From positions 1-40,703 of the forward strand of contig JAGAYF010000061.1 in assembly GCA_017940605.1 (NCBI GenBank): DNA of 40,703 nt, written 5' to 3'. The DNA is from Bacteroidaceae bacterium. GTDB lineage: Bacteria; Bacteroidota; Bacteroidia; Bacteroidales; Bacteroidaceae. The notes under the pieces are model-generated. The model saw only the letters and a list, made by a program, of their open reading frames with translations, searched no databases and was not told where the DNA came from. Made by a program: the position numbers and the translations under genes. Below, one piece after another: positions 8,055-15,688 of this stretch (within the stretch, counting starts at the first letter, position 1; the number at the start of each line of letters is the position of its first letter).

Positions 8055-10082
8055 TCATGGATGGGACTGTCCGTTTTCCGCCCTGCACAACTTGGCATCA
8101 ATGCCAAGGGTTTTCAAATACTCCTGTGTGATGCGTCCTTGCGCCATGTATTGTTTGTCTGTGGGAAGGTGGCCATACAGGCGCATAAAATTGTCGACCG
8201 TCGATGGAGACGTGAATACAATGCAACCGATGTGGTTCAGGTTGACGCGCTGCACGTTCTGCGGCATGCGGTTGTGGTAGACCGTGACCGTGCTGACCTC
8301 ATACCCAAGCTGGCTCAGCCCGTCGGGGATGAGGCTGAGGGCCTTGTCGCTGCGTGGAATGAGGACGCGCTGTGCCCCTGTTTGTGGCCTGTGCGTGCTG
8401 AGAAGTTCCCTGAATGTGTCTGTCACGCCGTAGCTGTCGGAGGGGTGGGCTTCCGTGGTATGTTCAATACCATGTTCGCGCAAGGCTTCCGTTGTGCTCG
8501 GGCCAATGGAGACAATTGTCGCATGGCCCAGTCGCGACACGTCGTCCAGATGCCGAAACCAATGATGCACGGCGTGCCTGCTGGTGAACAGGATGTATTG
8601 GTAGGTAGGCAGTGCGCGTATGGCCTCCTTTATGGGGTTTTCGTCTTCGACGGGAAGTAGTTCTATGAGCGGAGTGTGCAGAAAACGGGGGCCGGGGCAG
8701 CGCACTCCCGTGTACAGTGTCAGCCTCAGGCGGTCGGCGCTCGCGTTGCGCTGGCCGGCTACTTGCCCAATCAGTGCCAACAGCGGAGTGGGGTAGTCGG
8801 GGGCGGTTTGTGCCAGTTGGGCAAGCGTGGTATCCCACAGTTGTTCGTCGGAGCGCGACAGGTTGTATCCTAAGAGTGCGGGGGTCATTCCCGGCCAGCC
8901 GTGGGCCATGAGGTTCTGGGCTATCTGTTGCAGTTGGGCCGCGCCCATGTAGTAAACCAACGTTTCCTGCGTGCCGTCATAGGGGGCGAAGACTTGCGAC
9001 GGGCCGTGGCCGCTGCGCAGACCGACGCTGGAGGATAGCCATCGGTGGGTCAACGGCACGCGTGCACGGGCTGCCAGGGCACTGGCGGCGGTGATGCCCG
9101 GAATGACGCTGACGCTGACGAGGTTGCTTTGCAGGAATTCTATTTCTTCGCCTGTGTGTCCGAAAATCATGGGGTCGCCCCCCTTTAGGCGCACGACTTC
9201 CTGCCCCTTGCGCGCAGCCTGCAGCAACATGAGGTTGATATCTTCCTGTTCTGCATGGTGAGCACCGGCCCGCTTGCCCACGTATTTTTTTTCCGCTCGG
9301 AAGCGGAGCAGGAAATCCTTGTCTATGAGGTCGTCATACAGGATAAGGTCGGCTTTTTCCAAAGCTTTGATGCCCTTGACCGTAAGCAGTTCGGGATCGC
9401 CCGGCCCAAAGCCGACCAATGTAACCGTTCCCTGCCGCTGCAACACGCTGTGTGATGCAAACAAGGCCTTCAGGTCCTCGCGACCCTTGCATGCCGTGAT
9501 GGCCAGGTAGCCTTGCAGCGGATGGGTGGCGAACGGGAGTATTTCGGTAATTTCGTCCGACATGCCCAACCGCTTGAGTGCGCACGTTGCCACGATGGCG
9601 GCATCCATTTTCCCGTCATGCACCTGCCTTACCCGTTCTTCTATCGTGCCGCGCAGCGATACGACCTCAATGTCACTGCGCAGGTGCAGCAATTCCCTGC
9701 GCCGCAACGGCGAACTCGTGCCAATGCGGCTGCCGGAGGGTAATTGGCGAAAAGGAAGATGCTGTCGCGAGACGAGAGCATCGGTTGTGTCGAAAGGAGG
9801 CAGGAGTGCCACGACCTCAATGCCCCTAGGCAGGGGATAAGGCAGGTCCTTGGCTGAATGGATGGCTATGTCGGCCGCCCCATCCAGGATTTTCTTGTCC
9901 AATTCGCGCGTAAAAATATCGGCCGGAGCTTCCCCGTTCAGCAATGAAATCTCCTTGTGCTGGTCTCCGTAGCTTTCCAACCACTCTACTTGGTAGGACA
10001 ATTGCGGATATTTGTCAAAGACTTCCCCGACTTGTATCCTGGACAGTTTGCTTCCGCGTGCTATGACCTTGATTGCGTCCAT
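8055..10082 (-). CDS. HemC-CobA-HemD trifunctional siroheme-pathway fusion with truncated HemC part
   Basis: A 675-residue fusion. Residues 1-215 are hydroxymethylbilane synthase domains 1 and 2: ARGSKLSRIQ, DIAIHSAKDLP (K78, D79 match the catalytic Lys-Asp of E. coli HemC) and IGTSSPLRRRE. Residues about 218-465 are uroporphyrinogen-III methyltransferase: VTLVGFGPGDPELLT, RLKGGDPMIFG and PGITAASALA. Residues about 470-675 are uroporphyrinogen-III synthase, with FTSRHAVHHW and FTSPSTVDNF. The HemC part passes straight from GYLAITACKGREDLKALFAS into the methyltransferase; domain 3, which holds the dipyrromethane-cofactor cysteine, is absent. The protein should carry porphobilinogen to precorrin-2 for siroheme. 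It overlaps hemA by 22 bases and is the last gene of the sulfur operon. Confidence 0.88.
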   Translation of the reverse strand: MDAIKVIARGSKLSRIQVGEVFDKYPQLSYQVEWLESYGDQHKEISLLNGEAPADIFTRELDKKILDGAADIAIHSAKDLPYPLPRGIEVVALLPPFDTTDALVSRQHLPFRQLPSGSRIGTSSPLRRRELLHLRSDIEVVSLRGTIEERVRQVHDGKMDAAIVATCALKRLGMSDEITEILPFATHPLQGYLAITACKGREDLKALFASHSVLQRQGTVTLVGFGPGDPELLTVKGIKALEKADLILYDDLIDKDFLLRFRAEKKYVGKRAGAHHAEQEDINLMLLQAARKGQEVVRLKGGDPMIFGHTGEEIEFLQSNLVSVSVIPGITAASALAARARVPLTHRWLSSSVGLRSGHGPSQVFAPYDGTQETLVYYMGAAQLQQIAQNLMAHGWPGMTPALLGYNLSRSDEQLWDTTLAQLAQTAPDYPTPLLALIGQVAGQRNASADRLRLTLYTGVRCPGPRFLHTPLIELLPVEDENPIKEAIRALPTYQYILFTSRHAVHHWFRHLDDVSRLGHATIVSIGPSTTEALREHGIEHTTEAHPSDSYGVTDTFRELLSTHRPQTGAQRVLIPRSDKALSLIPDGLSQLGYEVSTVTVYHNRMPQNVQRVNLNHIGCIVFTSPSTVDNFMRLYGHLPTDKQYMAQGRITQEYLKTLGIDAKLCRAENGQSHP

Positions 10083-10960
10083 TGCTTGCGTCTTTGCAGG
10101 GTGTCTTGCAGTTCTGCAATACCTTCTTCAATGATTTCCTCAGCCTTGGCCACTTCGGCTTGGCGCACGTGTATGTTCTGCTGGACAAGCCGCTCCACGT
10201 CCGTAATGTTGTACAATGTTACGCAGGGCGGCATGTCTGGTGCAATGTCGCGCGGAAATGCCAAGTCGATGGCCAGCATTTTCTTTGCAGGGTGCACATC
10301 TTCACGGCGTATGATGGCATGTGGGGCCGAAGTGGCGCTAATTAAGATGTCTGTCTGGGGCAGAAAAAGGCGTTTTTCTGCCAGTTTGAGCACCTCTATG
10401 CCCAATGGGTCGGCCAGTCGGTGGGCCTTGTCCTCGCTTCGGTTGGCCAAGAAGACCATCCGTGCTCCTTTGTTCTTGAGAAACTTCAGAATGTCCTCGG
10501 TCAATTTGTTTACGCCAATGATGGTGATGACTGCGTCGGTCAAGGGAATCTGTTCGTGCTCGATTATCTCAATTACGGCAAGGGAATGGCTGACTGCTCC
10601 ATGGGAGATTTGCGTTTCGTTGCGTACCCGTTTCCCCGTAAGCAGGGCAAATTCAAACAATTTGTGCAGTTCAGCTGGTAAGTGTTGCGACTGGCGCGCC
10701 TGAAGGTAGGCATCTTTCACTTGCCCCTGCACGGCTCTCTCTCCCACCAGGGCCGATTCCAGTCCGCTGACCACTCGGAACAAGTGACGTGCGACATTGA
10801 CAGGCACTTCTCCTGCGCCGCCGTACAATTCCATGCGGTTGCATGTCTGTAAAAGGACGGACGCACCCTCAGATTGGTATCTTTTCAGGAAGACATGCCT
10901 ATAATTCTCCCGTTCCGCGAGCGAAAAATCCTGTTGGTTAATCGAGTGATAATATACCAT
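10061..10960 (-). CDS. hemA: Glutamyl-tRNA reductase, short form
   Basis: The ATG at 10960 is preferred over an upstream frame start because MVYYHSINQQDFSLAERENY matches the usual GluTR N-terminus. The 299-residue protein has the catalytic cysteine C40 in LLQTCNRMELYGG and the specificity region LVGERAVQGQVKDAY. Two oddities: the nucleotide-binding loop reads IIGVNKLTEDI rather than a GxGxMG motif, and the protein stops soon after the spinal-helix start (AKAEEIIEEGIAELQ), about 100 residues before E. coli HemA ends, so the dimerisation domain is missing. It makes glutamate semialdehyde for tetrapyrroles, here probably for siroheme. It overlaps both neighbouring genes. Confidence 0.87.
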   Translation of the reverse strand: MVYYHSINQQDFSLAERENYRHVFLKRYQSEGASVLLQTCNRMELYGGAGEVPVNVARHLFRVVSGLESALVGERAVQGQVKDAYLQARQSQHLPAELHKLFEFALLTGKRVRNETQISHGAVSHSLAVIEIIEHEQIPLTDAVITIIGVNKLTEDILKFLKNKGARMVFLANRSEDKAHRLADPLGIEVLKLAEKRLFLPQTDILISATSAPHAIIRREDVHPAKKMLAIDLAFPRDIAPDMPPCVTLYNITDVERLVQQNIHVRQAEVAKAEEIIEEGIAELQDTLQRRKQWTQSRS

Positions 10961-11393
10961 TGTCAATAAGTTCTTTAATCCGATTTCGAACACGTATGGA
11001 CCTGCGCACATCTTTCCCGTCCGAAGCGACGGCGATGGTCAGCCCTTCTTCCTTGGCAATGGCGGGTGATGTAAAATCGCACAGCGCAGGGTTGTCGCAA
11101 ACCGAGGCCAATACATAGTGTTTGTGTGCCATTTCCAGAATTTGTCGGTTCAATGCATGATTTCCTGTGCAGATAAACATGAGGCTTACCCCGTCCAGAT
11201 CTTTTTCCTCAAACACTTTTTCCTTCCATGTGAAGCCAAGTTCCTTCATGTCTTGGGATATTTCAGGCGCAACGACGGTGGCATCTTCAGTGAACCGTCG
11301 CAATATCTGCGCCTTGTGCGTTGCAACATGCCCACCGCCGACAATGAGAACCTTTTGCCCTTTTATCCGTATTGATACAGGCAGGAAATCCAT
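10938..11393 (-). CDS. Precorrin-2 dehydrogenase (SirC/Met8 N-terminal type)
   Basis: A 151-residue NAD-binding protein: FLPVSIRIKGQKVLIVGGGHVATHKAQIL is the Rossmann start of the siroheme synthase N-terminal domain, and SVCDNPALCDFTSPA (about residues 97-111) contains the aspartate used for dehydrogenation and, in Met8, iron chelation. It ends shortly after this domain (RIKELIDNG), like SirC, so ferrochelation may be done by this protein or by another enzyme. It oxidises precorrin-2 made by the downstream fusion to sirohydrochlorin. It begins 6 bases after the sulfite reductase and overlaps hemA by 23 bases. Confidence 0.88.
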   Translation of the reverse strand: MDFLPVSIRIKGQKVLIVGGGHVATHKAQILRRFTEDATVVAPEISQDMKELGFTWKEKVFEEKDLDGVSLMFICTGNHALNRQILEMAHKHYVLASVCDNPALCDFTSPAIAKEEGLTIAVASDGKDVRRSIRVRNRIKELIDNGILSLD

Positions 11394-11399
11394 CTTTTG

Positions 11400-13739
11400 C
11401 TATTTCTTTTTGATGAGGACACGCCAGTAGTCGTGCTCTTTCTCGGTAGAAATGACTTCGTGTCCCTCATTCCTGACCGAACCAGGCACATTGTTGATGG
11501 GCTGCCCGTCATCGAGCAGGATTTCCAGCAATGCACCCGAAGGCAAGGGGGCTAACGCGATCTTGGTCTTGACAAAGTTCATGGGACAGGCCACGCCACG
11601 GAAATCTTTCTTGACAACGTCCTTCGCTTCGGCTCTCTTTTCTTCGGTTACGGCAACATGGGTGGCGTTTGGACTGCCATCAGCAATCTTAAATTGCAGG
11701 GAGTCATCCATATTCTTGTACAAATCGATGATGGTATCGGCCAAGCGGAGCACCAAGTCTTTCTGGGCAGTCAGGTCTTCGTTGTTGCGAGCTTTGTCTA
11801 CGACTTCCTGGTATTGTTTTCCTACTATTCCAGCTTCAATAAAGAGTTTTTCAAATTGTTGATAGACCTCTTCATCCGTTCGGGGGTCAGCCCCTCTCGT
11901 TACCAGCAACATGCGCGAAGATGAAAAGGCAATGTCGTGCAGCAGTGCGGCCGTTTCTTTCGCATCAGCCGGTTTCTCCAGCAATTGGCGTTTCTCCTGA
12001 ATAATATTTTGGTCAATTTCGATGATATCAAAGAGTCCCGCAGAACATTCTGCCTGTCCGTGGCTGCTTAATGAGAAAATCTCATCTGCTCCCCAGTCAA
12101 AGTAGTAGTTCTTGTCTTCATCAAACGACGGAACAGCCTGATATTTTTCCAACAACTGCTTGCAGACCAGACTTCCTTCTTGTTTTACAAAAGTTTCATA
12201 GTTGGAATATTCCGACTGTTTGTCAATGACGATATTTAAGTAATCTTCCACAAACGCAGGCAGGTCATGCGCATCAATGACACCTTGTGCTTCGGCCAAT
12301 TGATGCCTGCCCTTTGTGCGCAGCCACACGGTGTAGGCAGGATAGGGGTGGTCGTCCACACGTCCAATGCGACCGCTGAATCCCAGGTCGCACCATGCAT
12401 TTTGTGCGCAGCCGTTGGTACACCCATTCAGGTTGATTTCAAGTTCAGGAATGCGGTCTAGGTCCAGCGAACTCTTTTGCAGGCGTTTGCGGATGGCCCT
12501 GACTGCTCCTTTGGGCAGGCAAATTCCCAAGCGGCAGGTATCTGCTCCCGTACAACTGGTGATGCTGTTGACAATGACGGGTTCATCCAGTGTCAGGCCA
12601 ACTTCCTTAAAGAAATGATACAGGTTGGGCAGATACTCTTCCGGTATGTTGCGCACCTGCATGGCTTGGCGGGGTGTAAAGCGTATGACATCGTCGCCAA
12701 ACTCGTCGAGGTAGTCGGCTATCTTGGCAATTGTATCTGCCGAAGCGTTGCCATTCAGGAATGGAATGACAAAGGAAAACCTTCCTTTTTGCTTTTGTTC
12801 CCTGACATAACGTTTCTTCCACAACTTGTAGGAATCGCTCTCGTCCCGTAGGGGCTGTGTGTGGGGCATCTTGTGTGTAAATGCTGCATCAGCAGGGGCG
12901 AAGTCCAACGTCTCGTCCGCTTTCAATTGTTGGAAGAACTCATAGTACCGACGTTTTGTCTCCTCTTCGCCCAATTTATAGAAGATATATCTGATGCGTG
13001 CCTTGTGTCTGTTCTTGCGATTGCCATTGGCATTGAAGAACAGCTTTGCCGCTTCGGCAGCCCTGTACACGTCTTTTACAGTAAGAAAGTCAAACACTTC
13101 CCATCCCAAGGTGGGTTGCGTGGCCACGCTTCCCCCCAAGTAGACCTTGAATCCGCGTTCTCCGTCCTTGATGACGGGAATGAAACCCAAATCATTCACA
13201 ATGGAAAAGTGGCGTTCCGCTTCGCTGATGTCCCAGGCAATCTTTAACTTCCTGGGCATTGAGAAAGAGTCCTTTTCGGCAATGAGTCGGGTGGTCAGTT
13301 CCACACAATAGGGGTATACGTCAAATATTTCCTTTTCGTCAATGCCGGCCCTTTCGTCGCAAAGCATGTTGCGAATCGTATTGCCACCCCCTCCTTGCGT
13401 GCCCAGTCCCGCTTCTTGCAGGCTGTGCAGTGCGCCTATGGTGTCATTGATGTCTACCTTATGTATTTGCAGTTCCTGTCGTGTCGTTATGTGAATGTGG
13501 GATGCATTCACCTGTTGGGCTACCTGTGCCACACGCCTCAGTTGCTGCGGTGCTATGTAGCCTCCTGCGCAGCGAATGCGAATCATGTGCTGGCCGTCAA
13601 TGCGTTGCTCATAGATTCCCATGGGTACACGGTTGGACTTCAGTTGGCCTTTAGTGATTTTCCCCTGATGAAAGTCGGAAATCAATGATTCCGTATAGCG
13701 TATGTCCTCGTCAAGGCTCTTGGGCAGTTGATATTTCAT
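11400..13739 (-). CDS. Siroheme/[4Fe-4S] sulfite (or nitrite) reductase with C-terminal TusA domain
   Basis: A 779-residue multidomain enzyme. Two ferredoxin-like/half-domain repeats (about 30-180 and 310-480) surround the cofactor cysteines C396 and C402 (TSCTGADTCRLGIC) and C440 and C444 (NGCTNGC), which bind the siroheme-coupled cluster. Residues about 545-690 form a largely helical linker. Residues about 710-779 are a TusA sulfur-carrier domain: DFRGVACPMNFVKTK with C718 in place of the persulfide-forming cysteine. The fusion points to sulfite reduction with sulfur handed on as a persulfide, rather than nitrite reduction. The neighbours (sulfur carrier, E1-like enzyme, JAMM protease, siroheme genes) support this. 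The physiological electron donor is not visible. Confidence 0.88.
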   Translation of the reverse strand: MKYQLPKSLDEDIRYTESLISDFHQGKITKGQLKSNRVPMGIYEQRIDGQHMIRIRCAGGYIAPQQLRRVAQVAQQVNASHIHITTRQELQIHKVDINDTIGALHSLQEAGLGTQGGGGNTIRNMLCDERAGIDEKEIFDVYPYCVELTTRLIAEKDSFSMPRKLKIAWDISEAERHFSIVNDLGFIPVIKDGERGFKVYLGGSVATQPTLGWEVFDFLTVKDVYRAAEAAKLFFNANGNRKNRHKARIRYIFYKLGEEETKRRYYEFFQQLKADETLDFAPADAAFTHKMPHTQPLRDESDSYKLWKKRYVREQKQKGRFSFVIPFLNGNASADTIAKIADYLDEFGDDVIRFTPRQAMQVRNIPEEYLPNLYHFFKEVGLTLDEPVIVNSITSCTGADTCRLGICLPKGAVRAIRKRLQKSSLDLDRIPELEINLNGCTNGCAQNAWCDLGFSGRIGRVDDHPYPAYTVWLRTKGRHQLAEAQGVIDAHDLPAFVEDYLNIVIDKQSEYSNYETFVKQEGSLVCKQLLEKYQAVPSFDEDKNYYFDWGADEIFSLSSHGQAECSAGLFDIIEIDQNIIQEKRQLLEKPADAKETAALLHDIAFSSSRMLLVTRGADPRTDEEVYQQFEKLFIEAGIVGKQYQEVVDKARNNEDLTAQKDLVLRLADTIIDLYKNMDDSLQFKIADGSPNATHVAVTEEKRAEAKDVVKKDFRGVACPMNFVKTKIALAPLPSGALLEILLDDGQPINNVPGSVRNEGHEVISTEKEHDYWRVLIKKK

Positions 13740-13765
13740 AATAGGATGGCTTAATTTGGATGAGT

Positions 13766-14158
13766 TTATTCAATGTGGATTTCCTTGTCAATGACTTCGC
13801 CGCCGACAATCTTGAATGAATTGAGGGTGATTTTCCCATCCAGCAACGACAGGATGGCATAGCGTATGGTCGGGTCATTGGCCAATCGCTTGTCTTCTTC
13901 CGATGGTCGCGACGGAGATGCCGGATGTGAGTGCCAATTGGCCAGGATGCGCAACCCATGGTTGCGTGCATATTTCAATGCCGCGAATTGTTCGCGTGGC
14001 TCAAACGAGAAATGTTCCTCAGAATGGTCCACGTTGGTCATGGGGTAGTTTTCGGAGACGACATTGTCCTTGCCCAGCAGGTAGCCGCAGCTTTCTATGG
14101 GGGCATCGGCCTGCGCCTGCCTGATGATGGCTTCCTTTACTTCTTCTGTTATTTCCAT
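13766..14158 (-). CDS. hcyD: JAMM-family metalloprotease, HcyD/Mec-like
   Basis: A 130-residue MPN/JAMM protein with a complete metal site: E22 in PIESCGYLLGK, then H76, H78, S86 and D89 in NWHSHPASPSRPSEED, the exact H-x-H-x7-S-x2-D pattern. In Wolinella succinogenes HcyD and in mycobacterial Mec, such enzymes trim the residues that mask the Gly-Gly end of a ubiquitin-like sulfur carrier or release an amino acid from it. The carrier encoded two genes upstream ends GGGAHD, a suitable substrate. It starts 12 bases after the E1-like gene. The symbol rests on gene context and motif, not on an alignment. Confidence 0.85.
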   Translation of the reverse strand: MEITEEVKEAIIRQAQADAPIESCGYLLGKDNVVSENYPMTNVDHSEEHFSFEPREQFAALKYARNHGLRILANWHSHPASPSRPSEEDKRLANDPTIRYAILSLLDGKITLNSFKIVGGEVIDKEIHIE

Positions 14159-14170
14159 ATTTTGGGAAAA

Positions 14171-14977
14171 TCAATGTTTCAAATCGCAGGCAGCCTGCTC
14201 GTAATCTATCAATTGGGTGACGGTAGGTGATGTACCGCACACAGGACAATGCTCATTCCTCCTTACCTTTACGGTACGGAAGTTCATTGTCTTTGCGTCA
14301 AAGGTGAGCAATCTGTCTGTCAGCAGGTTGCCTATGCCGATGATGTACTTCAATGCTTCGGCAGCTTGGATAGTGCCCAACATTCCTGCTATTGCGCCCA
14401 GCACCCCTGCCTGCGAGCAAGTGGGAACTGCCCCTGGGGGTGGCGGTTCCTTGAACATGCATCGATAGCACGCCGTGCCTGGAAGATGGGTGAACGTCTG
14501 TCCCGTAAATCTAAGAATGCCTCCATGCGAAAAAGGCTTCCCTGCCATGACGCAGGCATCGTTGATGAGGAATTTCACGGGAAAATTGTCCGTGCCGTCA
14601 ATGATAAAGTCATAGTCGCGTATGATATCCAGCGCATTGTCCGAGGCAAAGAACTTGTAGTAGGTATTAACTTTTACGTCGGGGTTGATGGCCAATATCT
14701 TTTCCTTGGCGCTTTCCACCTTGGGTTTGCCCACATCGGCCGTGAAGTGGATGACCTGTCGCTGCAGGTTGCTCAAGTCGACTACGTCGGCATCCACTAC
14801 GCCTATTGTACCTACGCCTGCCGCTGCCAGGTAGAGAGATACCGGAGCACCCAAGCCCCCTGCTCCGATGACCAGCACACGGGCATTCATGATCTTCTCC
14901 TGGCCTTCCAGGCCTACGTCCTGCAACAGGATGTGGCGGCTGTATCGCTCAATCTGTTCTTCCGTCAAGTCAATCAT
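14171..14977 (-). CDS. hcyF: E1-like adenylyltransferase (MoeB/ThiF/HcyF family)
   Basis: The ATG at 14977 is preferred to the GTG at 14986; it overlaps the carrier stop codon by 8 bases, giving 268 residues. The fold is shown by ERYSRHILLQDVGLEGQEK, the nucleotide loop VIGAGGLGAPVSLYLA, DVVDLSNLQRQVIH and DGTDNFPVKFLIND. Zinc ligands are the CYRC and CPVC pairs. There is no C-terminal rhodanese domain, so a separate sulfur donor is needed; the TusA domain of the sulfite reductase is an obvious candidate. The enzyme would adenylate the C-terminal glycine of the neighbouring carrier. MoeB is possible in principle, but the neighbours argue for HcyF. Confidence 0.85.
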   Translation of the reverse strand: MIDLTEEQIERYSRHILLQDVGLEGQEKIMNARVLVIGAGGLGAPVSLYLAAAGVGTIGVVDADVVDLSNLQRQVIHFTADVGKPKVESAKEKILAINPDVKVNTYYKFFASDNALDIIRDYDFIIDGTDNFPVKFLINDACVMAGKPFSHGGILRFTGQTFTHLPGTACYRCMFKEPPPPGAVPTCSQAGVLGAIAGMLGTIQAAEALKYIIGIGNLLTDRLLTFDAKTMNFRTVKVRRNEHCPVCGTSPTVTQLIDYEQAACDLKH

Positions 14978-15185
14978 GAGCGCCACCTCCCATGAAGTAG
15001 AGGAAGTCTACGGCATCGCCTTCCTTCAGTTGTAATTTATCCCAGTCTTCGCGGTCGGCAAATTCTTCATTGACCTGCACCGACACCATCTCGGGCTGAT
15101 ATACTTTGTTCAGTTGTATGAGTTCTGTCACCGTCAGCGGAAATTCCACCGTCTGAGGTTCGCCATTGACTAAAATCTGTGCCAT
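14970..15185 (-). CDS. hcyS: Ubiquitin-like sulfur-carrier protein with masked C-terminus (HcyS/ThiS-like)
   Basis: A 71-residue beta-grasp protein: AQILVNGEPQTVEF, TVTELIQLN and LKEGDAVDFLYFMGGGAHD follow the ThiS/MoaD pattern. Functional ThiS ends in Gly-Gly; here the diglycine is followed by extra residues (GGG-AHD), so the protein cannot be thiocarboxylated until trimmed. The Wolinella HcyS also carries a masking extension removed by HcyD. It is the first gene of the operon and overlaps the E1 gene. ThiS for thiamine synthesis is the main alternative, but no thiazole genes are nearby and the extra tail does not fit. Confidence 0.83.
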   Translation of the reverse strand: MAQILVNGEPQTVEFPLTVTELIQLNKVYQPEMVSVQVNEEFADREDWDKLQLKEGDAVDFLYFMGGGAHD

Positions 15186-15222
15186 TTTCTTTTACTATTT
15201 TTATGTTACACTTATTCGAGTG

Positions 15223-15230
15223 CAAAAATA
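15223..15230 (-). promoter_or_regulatory. -7 box of the sulfur operon promoter
   Basis: On the minus strand TATTTTTG followed by C fits the Bacteroidetes -7 consensus, 38 bases before the hcyS start. No good -33 element was found at the normal spacing, so expression may need an activator. Confidence 0.5.
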
Positions 15231-15394
15231 CGCACATCCCCATGCCTCCATAATCCCATGCAAGCGGTAAATCCTCTCACATACCTTTGGGAGATAGGGT
15301 AGTGTATGGTCATAGCATTAGCGTGATGCACAGTTCCCCCCTTTTGTTTTTCGGCCGACAGGTCTTTTGTCATGTCATAAAAAGAGTTCCGTAA

Positions 15395-15434
15395 AAAAAC
15401 TCGGGGACTTTTTTAAAAAACTCCCCGAGTTTTT
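15395..15434. repeat. 40-bp near-perfect palindrome
   Basis: The left arm (15395-15414) and right arm (15415-15434) are complementary over 20 bases except for a single C/C mismatch, with no loop. The core is CTCGGGGA/TCCCCGAG flanked by A and T runs. It sits upstream of both divergent genes, so it is not a 3'-end terminator of either. It could be an operator, the terminator of an attenuator or small RNA, or a remnant mobile repeat. Confidence 0.7.
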
Positions 15435-15646
15435 CAAAATTAAAGGGAGTAAGTTCAGACTTAGTCCTACTTTGTTAAAATCATAATAAGACGAATGCTC
15501 TTTTGTTTCCTGCTTGGAAATAATTTCCGCGAAAAATAAATTGTAATTGTCAGGCGAGGTCGTTAAAGGATGAGTGCTATATCAATGAAAAGTAATAATA
15601 TGGCCGTTTAAAAAAGATTTTGTCATAATCTGCAAGATAAAGTTTG

Positions 15647-15654
15647 TATCTTTG
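15647..15654 (+). promoter_or_regulatory. -7 box upstream of the GNAT gene
   Basis: TATCTTTG followed by C matches TAnnTTTG, 39 bases before the start codon and just outside the left inverted repeat. A TTTG lies 24 bases upstream of it, somewhat longer than the usual -33/-7 gap. Confidence 0.5.
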
Positions 15655-15665
15655 CACGCAATAGA

Positions 15666-15688
15666 CGAATTCGATAAATCGGAATTTA
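15666..15688 (+). repeat. Left inverted repeat flanking the GNAT gene
   Basis: This 23-base segment matches the reverse complement of 16143-16165 at 20 of 23 positions. It ends four bases before the GNAT start codon and is itself partly palindromic (AATTCGAT/ATCGGAATT). Confidence 0.65.

Noticed and set aside
7905..8660. A 251-codon plus-strand frame before and across the siroheme fusion
   Set aside because: Most of it is antisense to the HemD domain and its start lies in the dispersed repeat; no domain is recognisable.
11400..13739. The reductase as an assimilatory nitrite reductase
   Set aside because: Sequence alone cannot exclude it, but the TusA fusion and the sulfur-carrier genes favour sulfite; no nitrate genes are visible in the window.
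14171..15185. The carrier and E1-like pair as thiamine genes (thiS/thiF)
   Set aside because: No thiG, thiH or thiC is nearby, the carrier has a masked C-terminus, and a JAMM protease and sulfite reductase are in the operon; thiL lies in a different operon.
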